Source: Panagrolaimus kolymaensis (taxonomy: Eukaryota > Nematoda > Chromadorea > Rhabditida > Panagrolaimidae). From it: a stretch of DNA of 64,000 nucleotides. The first letter of the stretch is position 1, and every line of letters starts with the position of its first letter. Shown here in pieces: positions 12,123 to 22,847 of this stretch. Location of the stretch: assembly GCA_028622995.1 (NCBI GenBank), contig JAJQJQ010000014.1, positions 3,348,001-3,412,000 of the forward strand. Reading direction: 5' to 3'. The notes under the pieces were generated by a model. That model was given only the letters and a program-made list of their open reading frames with translations. It had not been told where the DNA came from and made no database searches. A program made the translations under genes and the position numbers.

Positions 12123-13434
12123 TTAATATTTGCTATCATTAGCATTGTTCGGATTAGGAACAATAATATTTGACGAAGATTTTGCTGGTGCTGTGGAACC
12201 GATGGTGCTAACAGTTGTTGTGCATTTTTTTTTAATATTCAGCAAATTTTTTGGCATTTTTATTAAAGCATGTCGATATGCTTTTATTGAGCAAATTGTT
12301 ACCAAAGGATTTGCTAATGGAATCCTGAATAACAATATCACTTTTTATACTACATTTTTCAGAAAAAAAATTAGGACTTACCAACACAAAATAAATGCAA
12401 CCATTACTCCTAAACCAGGAATATTGAGAAATAGAAAAGTTGAAATTACAGCTGTTCCAATTGGAAACATAACAAAAATAAGAGGTATTAAAGCCTGAAA
12501 AAAAAGTCCAACAATTAATACATTTTTTCCATTTTTCATACCTGTAAAATGATAGTTTTCGTCATTTGTTTGTGCATTTTCCTCGTTTGAGGAGATAAAA
12601 CGAAATCAGCGGTGTGGAGATCTAATTTACGCCAAACTTTGATACATGCGATCGTTGTTATACTATAACTCAATCCAACCAAACTCAAAGCATATGTAAA
12701 TAAATTTCGTAAAGGCCATTCACGAATGCTCGAAGTATAATAAGGTGGAATACCTTTATAAAAATACATATCAGCATTTAAAAGTGGAATAGTAATTTCA
12801 TATTTTTCTTGAGTTGGATAAAAAACCCATAAACACATGGTTGCATAAGAAAGTGCAGCAAAAGTAGAAATTCCAAGACAAATAAAATATTGGTAAGTTT
12901 TAAGTTGTTTTTCCCGAACAATCATAAAATATCGATATACAAATTGCACGGGAATGGATGTCAAACACCAAAAAAGAGCAAAAACCCATAAACACATAAA
13001 TAACCAGTCACCAGGGAATCCTAAAAGCCCTGGCTTTCCAGAAATAATCATGAGAAACCATCCATTTTTATAATCGGTTTGCTAAAAAAGTTTGCTGTTA
13101 TAAATGATTTCAAAAATGAAAAAATCATTAAATAAAAAAGTTGGCCCAAAAAAGTGGAATATCACATCAAAATTATTTTTTTATTAGTAAATAGACTTAC
13201 CAATCCAGCAAGATCATTGACAATCGTAAAAAAGATATCAATGAAACAATTTTGTATTAAAACAATTTTATAGTCTTCCATCAATTTTGAAGTTTTAAAG
13301 AAAATTAAATAAACCAAAATTCCGTTTAACGCAAAACCAACATAAGCGATTGTGGAAGTAGTGATTGCCAAAATTTGTCGTAAATCCACTAAGGGCTCTT
13401 CAAAGCCTCCAGGAGCTATAAATCTTTCAGCCAT
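12123..13434 (-). CDS. Srd-like chemoreceptor, copy A
   Basis: Four exons: 13434-13201, 13081-12542, 12494-12382 and 12324-12123, all GT...AG, giving 362 residues. Seven hydrophobic segments span the protein. Family landmarks are NGILVYLIFFKTSKL in TM1, SGKPGLLGFPGDW at the extracellular end of TM3, VYRYFMIVREKQL after TM3, MHKQMTKTIILQ before TM6, and NPLVTICSIKAYR at TM7. This layout matches nematode Srd receptors of the Str superfamily better than Srh, but the family call is by eye. Start chosen at MAERFIAPGGF, which copies C and E share. It is the leftmost member of the array and is cut off from the others by the transposon. Confidence 0.88.
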
Positions 13435-14644
13435 TTTGTCATAAAAAAAAGTACACGATATTAAAGTATAGCATTATTTTCAAAATGTTTTTATACAGAA
13501 TTTATTAAAAAAAAGATTTGACTCATGCGTAATTATTGCATGAGATTTTCTTTTGGAAAAGTTATAACACACACTCGAATGATAATTAATAAATAGCTAC
13601 AGGAAAAGATTAATATTATAATTGCACTTTTTTGTCTTTTTTTCAAAAAGATTCATTTAATTTAAAAAAAAAGTAATCTCTTAAAAAAATATTGATAAAA
13701 GAAAAAAGAATTTAAAACTAATATTTTTTGTTGTTAAATAATGGCTGTCGTCTTCTATATCTATGAGAGCAAATGGTTAAATGGATAAAGATTACCAAAT
13801 GCGTCTATAGAAATATACAAGAATAAAAAAAAGTAAAGTAACTTCAAAAAATAAATAAAGCATTATTCATCAACGATTGAGTCAAATTTTGATTTAAAAA
13901 GGGATAAAAAAAAGTCAAAATTAAAAATAATTACCTCGATTTTTTGTTTGTTTAAGATTTTTTCTACATGATGAAGGCTAATAGCATTAGCACAACCAAT
14001 ATTCATTAGTTTCTATATACTCAGTGGTCGTGGTTGATACATATGCCATTTTCAGAAAGAAAAAAAAATATTGAAAAAAATTCTAATTATTGAAACAAAG
14101 GATTTTTCATTTTGCAAGCATCTGAATTGGACAAAAACCAGCGATTTCTAATTTCAAAAAAGCCAAAAATGAGACTGTTCCTTTAATAAATTATTGAATT
14201 GTCAACTGTATACTTATAATAGAAATATATTGACTTATTAAAAAAAATTGGTGGTGTAAAACTTTTGTTTCAAAATTACATGTTTCACATACTACAGCGT
14301 GTATTATTCTTGAATTTTGCTAGAAAATGTTCGTTGATGTTTATGTACCTAAAAAGACAAAAATTTAATAAGTGGTTTGATAAAAGGCGGAGGCGGAGTG
14401 TAGTAATTGGAGAAGTCTGAGTTTTAAATGGAGTTCATGGACACGAAATAACTGAAAAACTTCAAAATAGTCACCCAATATATTTTTTTTTATCAATATG
14501 GACATTGAGTTAACTGAAAAAATAAAATTAGGAGTCTATTAGAAGTCATTCTGTTTGAAATATTAAAAAAAAATTTAAATTTTTATATTGTCTTAGTTCT
14601 TCAAAAATAAATTGTTTCCTGAAAATGATGACGTCCATTCTGAC

Positions 14645-14716
14645 TAGGGTTGTCAAATTTCCCGGGAAATGGAAAAATCGGGAAATTTCTCGGGAATTTC
14701 CCGTTTGACAACCCTA
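14645..14716. mobile_element. 72-bp hAT-type palindromic MITE
   Basis: A near-perfect palindrome that starts TAGGGTTGTCAAATTTCCCG and ends with its reverse complement. It is flanked by ATTCTGAC (14637-14644) and ATTCCGAC (14717-14724), an 8-bp direct repeat with 7/8 identity. TAGGGTTG termini and 8-bp target duplications are hAT hallmarks. There is no coding capacity. The larger element at 60675-61529 has the same outer 8 bp. Confidence 0.82.
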
Positions 14717-14811
14717 ATTCCGACATCCTCATCAAAATTCCATTTCATAGATACCCAACTCTCTCATCGAAAAAGTTGATGCGACATACCACAGACACAC
14801 ACACACACATT

Positions 14812-14927
14812 TATTTTCAAATGCTAAGGAGGATTGCTTCAACATTAGTTGTTGTTGGAGCAACAATATGTAATGAAGTTATGGTTGCTTTTAAATATAT
14901 TTTGCCATCTTTTTGTGAAGGTTAATC
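14812..14927 (-). pseudogene. Relic of srd-like last exon (copy D type)
   Basis: On the minus strand this stretch resembles the C-terminal exon of copy D (27031-27150). They share the segment encoding the Thr/Ala-rich cytoplasmic tail, with blocks such as TTAGTTGTTG and GAAGTTATGGTTG visible on the plus strand in the same order. No TM7 motif or splice site remains. It is a fragment left by duplication or unequal exchange in the receptor array. Confidence 0.6.
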
Positions 14928-15043
14928 CTCGCCAACCAAAAAAAGGGTTCTTGCATATTTTTTTTCTTTTTTGTTTCATTTAAAATCAAATTTTTATTTT
15001 AATTTCCATATTTTTTTATAATAATTTATTTATTGATTTTTTT

Positions 15044-15972
15044 TTATGGAATATTGACTCTAACAACACTAACTTTTGGACTAATCTTATTAAATGCTTT
15101 TTTAAAAGCTCTTGTATAAACTGCAGCACAAATGGTCATATTTATCGAAGTTAAAGTAGTTGAATATGGTCCAATATAATTAAGGAGATATCCGTAGTGG
15201 CCCAACTAAAAAAAAGTTTTCTTTACAGAAACAATTTAACTCTTCAAAAAAAACGCACTCTGTTAAAAAATCCGGAAATCATATTAGGTGTGATTTCAAA
15301 GAAGGTGGAAGATGCAATAATAATTAGCAAAATTTCATTCAAATGTCGATTTCCATTTGGACTTGCTTTTAAAAACATTATAATTAAAAACCATAAAATA
15401 ATTCCACCAATTAAATTTAAAATAACAAAAATCATTTTCATTGGTAATAAATTTAATCCTTTAGGCATATTGATTAATAAACATCCAAAACTAATACAAT
15501 TCGTGCTAGGAGTTTCTGGGGCTATAGCTAGCATATCCGTAAAATACAAAAACAACCAAAAATAAGCTACCAATGAAAAAAGTGTCACAAAACTAAAATA
15601 AAAATCATGTTTGGGGGTAAATTTAATAGGAAATAAAATAGTTAAACAACGTTCGATGCACATAAAAATTTCCAATACAGTTCCAACATATCCAAGGATA
15701 TATGGAAAAATACTCAACCAATAAAGTAAATATGCATTATAAATACTTCCTTCAAGCCTCCACCAAATAATTAAATATAAAACATTCATGATAGAAAAAA
15801 TGCTAAAAATAAATAAACCAAAAAAATATATCCATAAAACGGGAGAAATTTTGATGATTTTTTTAATTCGTTTTTGATTAATTATTACAGTAATGAAAAA
15901 TTTTAGCGATAATATCGACAAAATTAAACGAATTATGTGATGAGTGAGAACGATAATAGGTAGAACTTCCAT
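15044..15972 (-). CDS. Srbc-like chemoreceptor, intact
   Basis: Two exons, 15972-15259 and 15205-15044, in phase 0, giving 291 residues, the usual srbc length. Seven TM segments are visible. Landmarks are CIERCLTILFPIKF after TM3, C-x-SFGCLLIN in the loop before TM5, LNEILLIIIASSTFFE in TM6, and SINMTICAAVYTRAF in the last exon. The donor is GTGCGT, off consensus, but the paralogues at 2253-3531 and 6762-7785 splice at the same point. It serves as the reference copy for judging the two damaged paralogues. Predicted role: chemosensory GPCR. Confidence 0.87.
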
Positions 15973-16278
15973 TATTTAAAAATAAATTAATCAGTTTTAA
16001 AAAAATATTTATGTTAATTTTAAAGCTTCGAAACAAATATTTACCACAAATTTTTCTCACTTTTGCTCCTTTAAAAATACATACTTCAAGGAAATAAAAA
16101 AGGCTAAAATTAATTTAACAGATTTTTTTTAAACTTTTGTTTTTCCAATTCACATTTATTAATACATAAATCTAATTTGGGAAAAAAGTCAATTTAAAAC
16201 AAAAAATGTTTTTAATGTGAAATAATAAAAAAAAAGTATAGAAAAAAAGTGTGTTGAAGTTGGGTATTAACAATAAAT
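15973..16278. other. Upstream flank of srbc-like gene, left of transposon
   Basis: AT-rich sequence holding the presumed promoter of the minus-strand receptor. It ends at the TTAA target site (16279-16282) of the Kolobok element. No other feature is seen. Confidence 0.5.
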
Positions 16279-16282
16279 TTAA

Positions 16283-16711
16283 AGGAACATGGCTATTTGA
16301 TGCCTTTTCTGAAAAAAAAAGTTGCCCACAAGCGAAAGTTGAAAAAATCGATACTGGGGCAGCGCGGGAAATTCAAACGACTTTTTCGCTTTGATTTCAT
16401 TTTTGCTTTGCTTTTTTTCATTTTCAATTTTTTTTTGATGATGTTTGATGTAAATGTTGCTGTTTTTTTCAAATTTGATGGATATCTGTTGGTTGTTTTG
16501 ATGAATGTTGCTGATTCTTCATCATCATCGGTTACAGGGAAGTTATTTTTATTGTTTTGGTTGTTTTTTAGTTCATTTTTTAGGTTATTTGATGTTCTAT
16601 GGTTCTGTTTTGTCGTCGTTTATTCCAGGCCAGTTTTTTCGTATTGTTTTGGTTTTTTCTTTAGTTCAATTTTTAGGGAATTTTGATGATCTATGTGGAC
16701 TTTGGATGGTG
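16283..16711 (+). repeat. Left terminal inverted repeat of Kolobok element
   Basis: 429 bp whose reverse complement is the right repeat at 20705-21133. Homology stops exactly at GGATGGTG, after which the arms diverge. The 129-codon open frame it contains is present in both copies only because the repeats are the same; its low-complexity Phe/Leu/Ser content argues against a gene. Confidence 0.93.
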
Positions 16712-17059
16712 ATTGATTGAAAATTGTTGAATATACGGATGTTTGCATATGCTTCAATTATGTCGATGGTATATGAAGTTTATGCAGTAAATTCTCGGGT
16801 TAGTTATATATTTTTATCTTCAACATCTCCCTTGGTAAACACGATGTTGCCTTAGAAGCTTTATTTTATAATTTGATGACTGAATTTATGAGTTTATACT
16901 TCCGCCAATAGTAAGCTAATCGATGGTGATTTTTTCTTCTAAAGCCCTACTTGCTTCTTTAGGTGACAAATGTTTGTAAATAAAAATAATTATTACTATA
17001 AACAAAGTTTGTAAACAAAAAAACAAATATATACAATGTAAGGTAAAATGGAGAGTTTA

Positions 17060-19222
17060 TTATTCTTCTTCCTCATCTTCCAGAAAATCATCGTCACTTA
17101 GATCACTTTCATCTTCATCATCATTTTGTTTGCTGTTGTGGTCATCATCAAAGATTTCTTCTACCATATTATCTTCGTTATCAAAGGAAAGAGTTTCTTC
17201 TTCGATAATATTTTTGTTTTGTATCTTTTCTAAACAGTCTCGAATAATATCATGCTTCCAAGTTATCGGGGCTTTTGATTTTATAATTTTCGTTACCATT
17301 TCCCCAGCATTTGCTTTGGATCTAACTTGTCTTTTGCCAATGACTATACGAGTTCCATTCTTTTCGCATCGTACATTGTTGTTATAATGCAAAATTGACG
17401 TCCTTGTTCTTATATCATATCCATGATGGGGATAGTATGTTTTCTTAGGTCGGTATTTTCCAGTTGCAAGGGAATGGAAGTTTTCAACTCGGGAAGTTGC
17501 AAAATCAGGAGAGGTTTTGATGATGTCAGTAAGAAATTTTTCATTGGTAATTTTGGAAAAGAAGCAGAAGTATCCATAACTAATTGGGTCCATGTATTCA
17601 TTATCGTCTTCGTCAGGATTAATTGGTGAATGTTTGCACATATCAATTTTGGTGAATTCCAACGACTTGAATAACTCGGATCCTTTATTTGGGTTCATTT
17701 TTTTGAAATCATCTTTCTTCTTTTGATCTTTTCCAATCGCATCTTCCATTGCTTCATAAAGTTGGTTGCAAATATTGTCGTTCTCAAAATTATGAATACC
17801 AATGATATGAAAGAGAGAAGATAACAATATTTCACGGCATAATTCTCCATCTCCATTGCCTTCACTAATACTGTACCATAAATGATTTTTTATTCCTTTC
17901 ACAAAATCTTTGAGGTTTTTGCTTTTTTTCTTTTTAGCTTCAGTTCGTAGATCTCGAACAATGGGTTTCACCATATGCCATGCATCGTACATATGAGTAA
18001 TTGAAGGATATTTTTCTCTAACCATTTTTATGGTTGTCGTGTGCCTATCAGTTGTCAATCGGTTCACTTGAATTTCATTTGCTTCTAATAAATCCAATAT
18101 TTTTCTTACACCTTCTGCTTCCATTCGGCCACTTACATCAGCTGTCATGGATTTGTGGAGAGTTTCAGAAGCAACGATATAACCACTTTCTGAATCGATA
18201 GCGGTAACACAACATAGTGCAGCACAAAATCCGGGGGAATCATATTGACCATCCATAAGCAAATTTAGTGGTGTTTCAGTACGATCTTTTAACATTTGCA
18301 AAATATCAGCATGTTCATTATTATAATGTTCGCGAACAACGGGCCATACAACATTTTTAGCATTTTTTTTATGAAGAGTTTCTCCAAAAATCCCTATTCT
18401 GGCAAGATTGAATAATTCTTTTAAAGTTGGGAATGGAACAGGTGTTATGGAAGCAGCAGATGCTAAAAGTGCATTTCCTTGGTAAATTTTGGTTCCAGGG
18501 ATTCTTTCTTGTGTTGCCCATGTCTTTTGACTTTGAGGACAGCAACCTGGACATCGATAAGTTATGCTTGCAGCAGTTCCGATGATACGCAATTCCTTTT
18601 TTCGCTTTTCACTAAGCTCCGTTTTGCATTCGGGACAATGGTTGAAAATTGATAAAAGCATTTTTTTGGAAATTACCACATACTCAACCATATCTTCGTC
18701 AAGTTCTTCATTTTCTTCAGGTAGTTCAACAATAATGGGAGGATTTTGAGGGCTCATTTCATCATTGATATATATATCTTTTACTTTGCGATATGGTCCT
18801 CGAGAACCAGTGGCATGATAATCGAAATCATTCATATCATAGTCGGAAGAAGAATTCATATCATAGTCGGGGGAAGAAGGTTTAGGCAGAGGATGAACAG
18901 TTGAAAAATATCTTTCATTGGGACGTCCATAAGCTTCTTTGTAATCCATTCGAAAAACTTTTGGAGCAGTAGGTCCAGAACCTTCTCTTCTGAATGGAAG
19001 TGGTTTAGCATCTTTTTTTATTGATTTCACTTTTTCACCATCAAAAATCAAATCAGCTTGGTGGAAATGGCTGGCACAAAAAAGAGTTCGCTGGTTATAG
19101 CCAAGCATGGTTTGATGATCAATATTCAAAATATCAGCCCATTCTATCTTACGCCAATCAACGGTAGGTATACGTACACCGCTATCAAGCGAAACAATCT
19201 TTTTGCAAGCGGGACAACTCAT
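17060..19222 (-). CDS. Kolobok transposase with N-terminal THAP-like domain
   Basis: Single exon, 720 residues from the MSCPACKK start; an in-frame extension to 19288 exists but begins upstream of the zinc motif. The N-terminus resembles a THAP DNA-binding domain: C3/C6, Trp23, then C49-x2-H52 (CASHFHQADLIF) and a DAKPLPF ending. A second zinc knuckle follows (CPEC...CPGC, about residues 196-228). The catalytic core reads LLMDGQYDSPG (Asp324), LTTDRH (Asp392), HMYDAWHMVK and SRVENFHS (candidate Glu580), the RNase H-like DDE arrangement of Kolobok transposases. The tail is acidic. It acts in the nucleus on the element's own ends. No frameshift or internal stop is present. Confidence 0.92.
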   Translation of the reverse strand: MSCPACKKIVSLDSGVRIPTVDWRKIEWADILNIDHQTMLGYNQRTLFCASHFHQADLIFDGEKVKSIKKDAKPLPFRREGSGPTAPKVFRMDYKEAYGRPNERYFSTVHPLPKPSSPDYDMNSSSDYDMNDFDYHATGSRGPYRKVKDIYINDEMSPQNPPIIVELPEENEELDEDMVEYVVISKKMLLSIFNHCPECKTELSEKRKKELRIIGTAASITYRCPGCCPQSQKTWATQERIPGTKIYQGNALLASAASITPVPFPTLKELFNLARIGIFGETLHKKNAKNVVWPVVREHYNNEHADILQMLKDRTETPLNLLMDGQYDSPGFCAALCCVTAIDSESGYIVASETLHKSMTADVSGRMEAEGVRKILDLLEANEIQVNRLTTDRHTTTIKMVREKYPSITHMYDAWHMVKPIVRDLRTEAKKKKSKNLKDFVKGIKNHLWYSISEGNGDGELCREILLSSLFHIIGIHNFENDNICNQLYEAMEDAIGKDQKKKDDFKKMNPNKGSELFKSLEFTKIDMCKHSPINPDEDDNEYMDPISYGYFCFFSKITNEKFLTDIIKTSPDFATSRVENFHSLATGKYRPKKTYYPHHGYDIRTRTSILHYNNNVRCEKNGTRIVIGKRQVRSKANAGEMVTKIIKSKAPITWKHDIIRDCLEKIQNKNIIEEETLSFDNEDNMVEEIFDDDHNSKQNDDEDESDLSDDDFLEDEEEE

Positions 19223-19597
19223 AATTCTAAAAATATTATGAATGAAGCTTTTATTAATGAAAATGGAACAAATGGTAATTGCACGCAAAATATGATGAAA
19301 ATATTACTACAAAAAGGAAAAGAAATTGTTCAGATCGGCTATGAATATGGAAATAATGAAATCAAATTGCAAAAAATGCAAGAATCAACGAAAGTTGTTC
19401 GTTCTTTTTCATCTAAAAGTGTGAAGAATAACGAAAGGCAAAGATACAACCAAAATATGAATTTTCGGGTGAAAAAAGCTCTTTGACCATCGCCTTCAGG
19501 GTAAATAATTCATAATCATTTTTGGATCAAATAATAAATTTCCATAATCAAAATAATAAACCTTTGCCTTTATTTTTCAATTTCGACTTCACTTTCT

Positions 19598-20203
19598 TTG
19601 ATAATGGAAAATTCAATCAAGCCGTATGCTTATTTTCCAAAAAAGAAAAAAACTTCTTCATCTAATATTCCTGCACCTTCTCCGACTTCTTATTATTGCA
19701 ATATCCTTGGCTATGAATTCAACGAAACCCGACATTCAGAGAAATGGTGTAAATGCAACAATTGTTTACCAATGCCCACTGTAGAGGAAACCGTTTGCTG
19801 TATCAGTATTCGAGAAAGTACTACGCAATGGGCAGCAAACTGGAACCGTTTTACTGGTGGAAATTCAGATGGATGTTTTGCAAATCATATTATCATTCAA
19901 CAAACAATCCAAAACCGTATGGAACTTGACTCTTTTATTTTGCTTGATCAAATAAGATTGAAACAAGTTGCCCAATTGACCCGAAGCGTATATATTGACA
20001 AATACGATTATGCAGAAGAATCAGCAAAATATCGATTTGCTTGTTATCGTAAAATTACAATGTTAGTCCATCAAAATCTTGGAATTGGTAAAAGACTTCA
20101 GTTACCAGCTTGCGCCGTTGCTCTTGTAAGAAAAGAATATCCATCACCCGACGGTAATTATAAAGGATACAGTGGATGTTATTTCGATGATGATGAAAAC
20201 TAA
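19598..20203 (+). CDS. Transposon-encoded P2X7 ballast-like protein
   Basis: Single exon, 201 residues, transcribed away from the transposase inside the same element. It carries W50-C-K-C-N-N-C56, then C67-C68, C93, and a C-terminal block at residues 145-191 that includes CYRKITMLVHQNLG, LPACAVALVRKEYPSPDG and YKGY. Order and wording match the cytoplasmic zinc-binding ballast domain of vertebrate P2X7 receptors (the LPSCAV / IR / FPS / G-x-Y-x-GF pattern). No transmembrane or P2X ectodomain is present, so it is a free domain, not a channel. Its job in the element (DNA binding, regulation or accessory to transposition) is unknown. Confidence 0.85.
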   Translation: MIMENSIKPYAYFPKKKKTSSSNIPAPSPTSYYCNILGYEFNETRHSEKWCKCNNCLPMPTVEETVCCISIRESTTQWAANWNRFTGGNSDGCFANHIIIQQTIQNRMELDSFILLDQIRLKQVAQLTRSVYIDKYDYAEESAKYRFACYRKITMLVHQNLGIGKRLQLPACAVALVRKEYPSPDGNYKGYSGCYFDDDEN

Positions 20204-20704
20204 ATCTTTCCACAATATGGCGGAATAATTTGATATTTTGTTTTGTTTTGTTATTTATTTTGTAGTTATAAATATTTATTGTTATAAAGATTGTTGGAAG
20301 TGAAACATGTCTCCTTTTCGACGATGTTCCAGTTGATAGTATAAGGGAAAAACAAATTTTACAAAAATAAGTTGCACAAAATCATTACACCAATAGAGCT
20401 ATTTAGTGACACAAAAGTGAATTTGTAGTTGATAGTTTTATCTATTTCAAATATAAATATCCTTCAAATGATAAGCAAGGGAATAGGATGACATTGATGA
20501 TGAAAATAATCATACACCTCGAAAGGTTTCATAAATGTAACACCAACACTATGTGGAAAAAGCGTAGTTACTAAACGCATCATATATTGCTCCTACAATT
20601 CACCCGTTAACATTGTTCAATCATACCCAAAAACTTGTAAATGAATCCATCGTATTTATCGACATCGTTTGAGAAAATCAATAACATCATTGATAAGCAG
20701 CTTC

Positions 20705-21133
20705 CACCATCCAAAGTCCACATAGATCATCAAAATTCCCTAAAAATTGAACTAAAGAAAAAACCAAAACAATACGAAAAAACTGGCCTGGAATAAACGA
20801 CGACAAAACAGAACCATAGAACATCAAATAACCTAAAAAATGAACTAAAAAACAACCAAAACAATAAAAATAACTTCCCTGTAACCGATGATGATGAAGA
20901 ATCAGCAACATTCATCAAAACAACCAACAGATATCCATCAAATTTGAAAAAAACAGCAACATTTACATCAAACATCATCAAAAAAAAATTGAAAATGAAA
21001 AAAAGCAAAGCAAAAATGAAATCAAAGCGAAAAAGTCGTTTGAATTTCCCGCGCTGCCCCAGTATCGATTTTTTCAACTTTCGCTTGTGGGCAACTTTTT
21101 TTTTCAGAAAAGGCATCAAATAGCCATGTTCCT
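20705..21133 (-). repeat. Right terminal inverted repeat of Kolobok element
   Basis: Mirror of 16283-16711. The stretch 20204-20704 between the ballast-like gene and this repeat is noncoding and shows nothing recognisable. Confidence 0.93.
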
Positions 21134-21137
21134 TTAA

Positions 21138-21578
21138 TGAAGATTATTAAAATAAATAACTTTTAAAAGTCAAATGAAAAGAAAATTGTGGGGGAGAAAG
21201 GCTATAATTTTTTATTTTTAACCGTGTGTTTTAATCACGAAATTTGTTTGTTTTTGAAGAAAAAAAAATTATTGTGATATTTTGATGTTTGTAAATTAAA
21301 ATAATATGTATGTGTTTTTGAGAAATAAGTATGTACATACGAATTTTTTTTAATGGTAAATATGTACTTCTTTTTTTTGTCGTTGTTTAAACTTTAAAGC
21401 CATTAATTTTATAGAAAGTTATAAAAGATAAAGATTTTTACAATCCTGGAAATCCTTTTATTTACGTTACTTTTTTTATAAAGAAGAATGAGTGTTTAAA
21501 ACAATTAAAAGACTATTTAACAAAAATAAATATCAATGAAAGTGATGGATATACATCATTTTCCACTTCATTTTATCT
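21138..21578. other. Spacer right of transposon
   Basis: AT-rich sequence between the TTAA site and the stop codon of srd copy B, probably including that gene's 3' UTR. No gene is supported. Confidence 0.5.
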
Positions 21579-22847
21579 TTAACTATTAATATTTTGTACT
21601 TCAGCATTCGTTGTTTGAGCAATATTAGATGAAGACCTTGTTGTTGCAACAGCAATCGAATTAAATGAAGTGCATCGCTTTTTGAGGTTCAATAAACTTT
21701 TAGCCATTTTAATTAAAGCATGTCGATAAGCTTTTATTGAACAAATTGTTACCAAAGGATTTGCTAATGGAATCCTAAAAAAGCAAAGGGGATTAATCTA
21801 AAAATTATATTTTGCTTTCTATCTGCTCTTACCAACACCAAAATAATGTGATCATAACACCCGAGCCATCAATATTCAGGAAAAAGAAAGTTGAAATCAA
21901 AACACAAATCATCGGAAACATAACAAATATTAAAGGGATAATAGCCTAAAAAATAGATAAATTTTCGTATTGATTTTTTTTTAAATGTTATAAAATCTTT
22001 CTTTTTTCTCAATTAAAATTCATTTTTTTTTCTACCTGTAAAATAATTGTTTTTGTCATTTGTTTATGAATCCTCCGAGTTTGAGGAGATAAAATATAAT
22101 CAGCGCTGTGATGACCAATTTTTTTCCAAACTTTTATACACGCTAATGTAGTAATACTGTAACTTAACCCAATCAAACATGTTGCATAAGTAAATAAAAT
22201 TCTCAATGGCCATTCAATTATATTTGAAACATAAAAATGTGGAACCCCTTTATAATAATAAACGTCAGCCTTTAAAAGTGGGGTAGTAATTTCAAATTTT
22301 TGTTCTGTGGGATAAAAAACCCATAAACACATCAAAGCATACGAAAGAGCTGCAAAGGTAGAAATTCCAAGACAAATAAAATATTGATAAGTTTTTAGTT
22401 GTTTTTCTCGAACAATCATAAAATATCGATATATAAATTGCACGGGAATCGAAGTTAAACAATAAAACAATGCAAATACCCATAAACACGTATATAGAAA
22501 ATTGAATGGATATGGCAAAAGCGAAGGCTTGCCTGAGAGTACAAGAAAAAACCATCCATTTTTGCAATCGATTTGCTAAAAAAAAAATATTTGCTAAATT
22601 TTAAAAAAAATAGTTAAAAGCTGTTTTTTGAAAACATTAAACTTACCATACCAGACAAGTCATTGACGATAGTGAAAAAAATATCGATAAAACAATTTTG
22701 AATTAATACAATTTTATAATCATCCAATAATTTAGAAGTTTTAAAAAAAATTAAATAAACCAAAATTCCATTTAAAATAAACCCAATGTTCGATGTGGTG
22801 ATGGAAATGATTTCCAAAATTAGCCTCAAATCCACTAAAGGCTCCAT
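21579..22847 (-). CDS. Srd-like chemoreceptor, copy B
   Basis: Four exons: 22847-22647, 22575-22036, 21945-21833 and 21774-21579, giving 349 residues. Exon 2 is 540 nt and exon 3 is 113 nt, the same as in every other intact copy. It starts directly at MEPLVDLRLILE and lacks the MAERFIAPGGF leader of copies A, C and E; no upstream in-frame ATG is seen. The exon 2 sequence is the most divergent: LPYPFNFLYTCLW replaces the GLLGFPGDW segment. The TM6 block has MICVLIS instead of IGTAVIS. A shared upstream motif at 23017-23034 groups it with copy E. Confidence 0.86.

Larger units (their letters stand above)
13435..15043. other. Intergenic with duplicated upstream elements
   Basis: The 13550-13880 part matches the upstream flanks of copies C (25960-26310) and F (31960-32290), including CACACTCGAATGATAATTAA at 13570-13589 and a conserved block near 13782-13808. 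The region also carries a hAT-type palindrome and a receptor exon relic, both listed separately. Nothing else is recognised. Confidence 0.6.
16283..21133. mobile_element. Complete Kolobok-type DNA transposon, 4851 bp
   Basis: Both ends carry AGGAACATGGCTATTTGATG as inverted termini, and TTAA occurs immediately outside each end (16279-16282 and 21134-21137). TTAA duplication with RRG-type ends fits the Kolobok superfamily. Inside are 429-bp terminal inverted repeats, a minus-strand THAP-like/DDE transposase, and a divergent plus-strand gene for a P2X7-ballast-like protein. Both genes are uninterrupted, and the two long repeats encode identical translations, so the insertion looks young and possibly still competent. 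It sits between the srbc-like gene and srd copy B. Confidence 0.93.

Noticed and set aside
16297..16720. 129- and 71-codon open frames in the transposon arm, repeated at 20687-21119
   Set aside because: They lie wholly within the inverted repeats, are low-complexity Phe/Leu/Ser sequence, and are duplicated only because the repeats are identical.
19058..19486. 142-codon plus-strand open frame overlapping the transposase start
   Set aside because: Mostly antisense to the transposase N-terminus and with no family resemblance; the downstream ballast-like frame is the real plus-strand gene.
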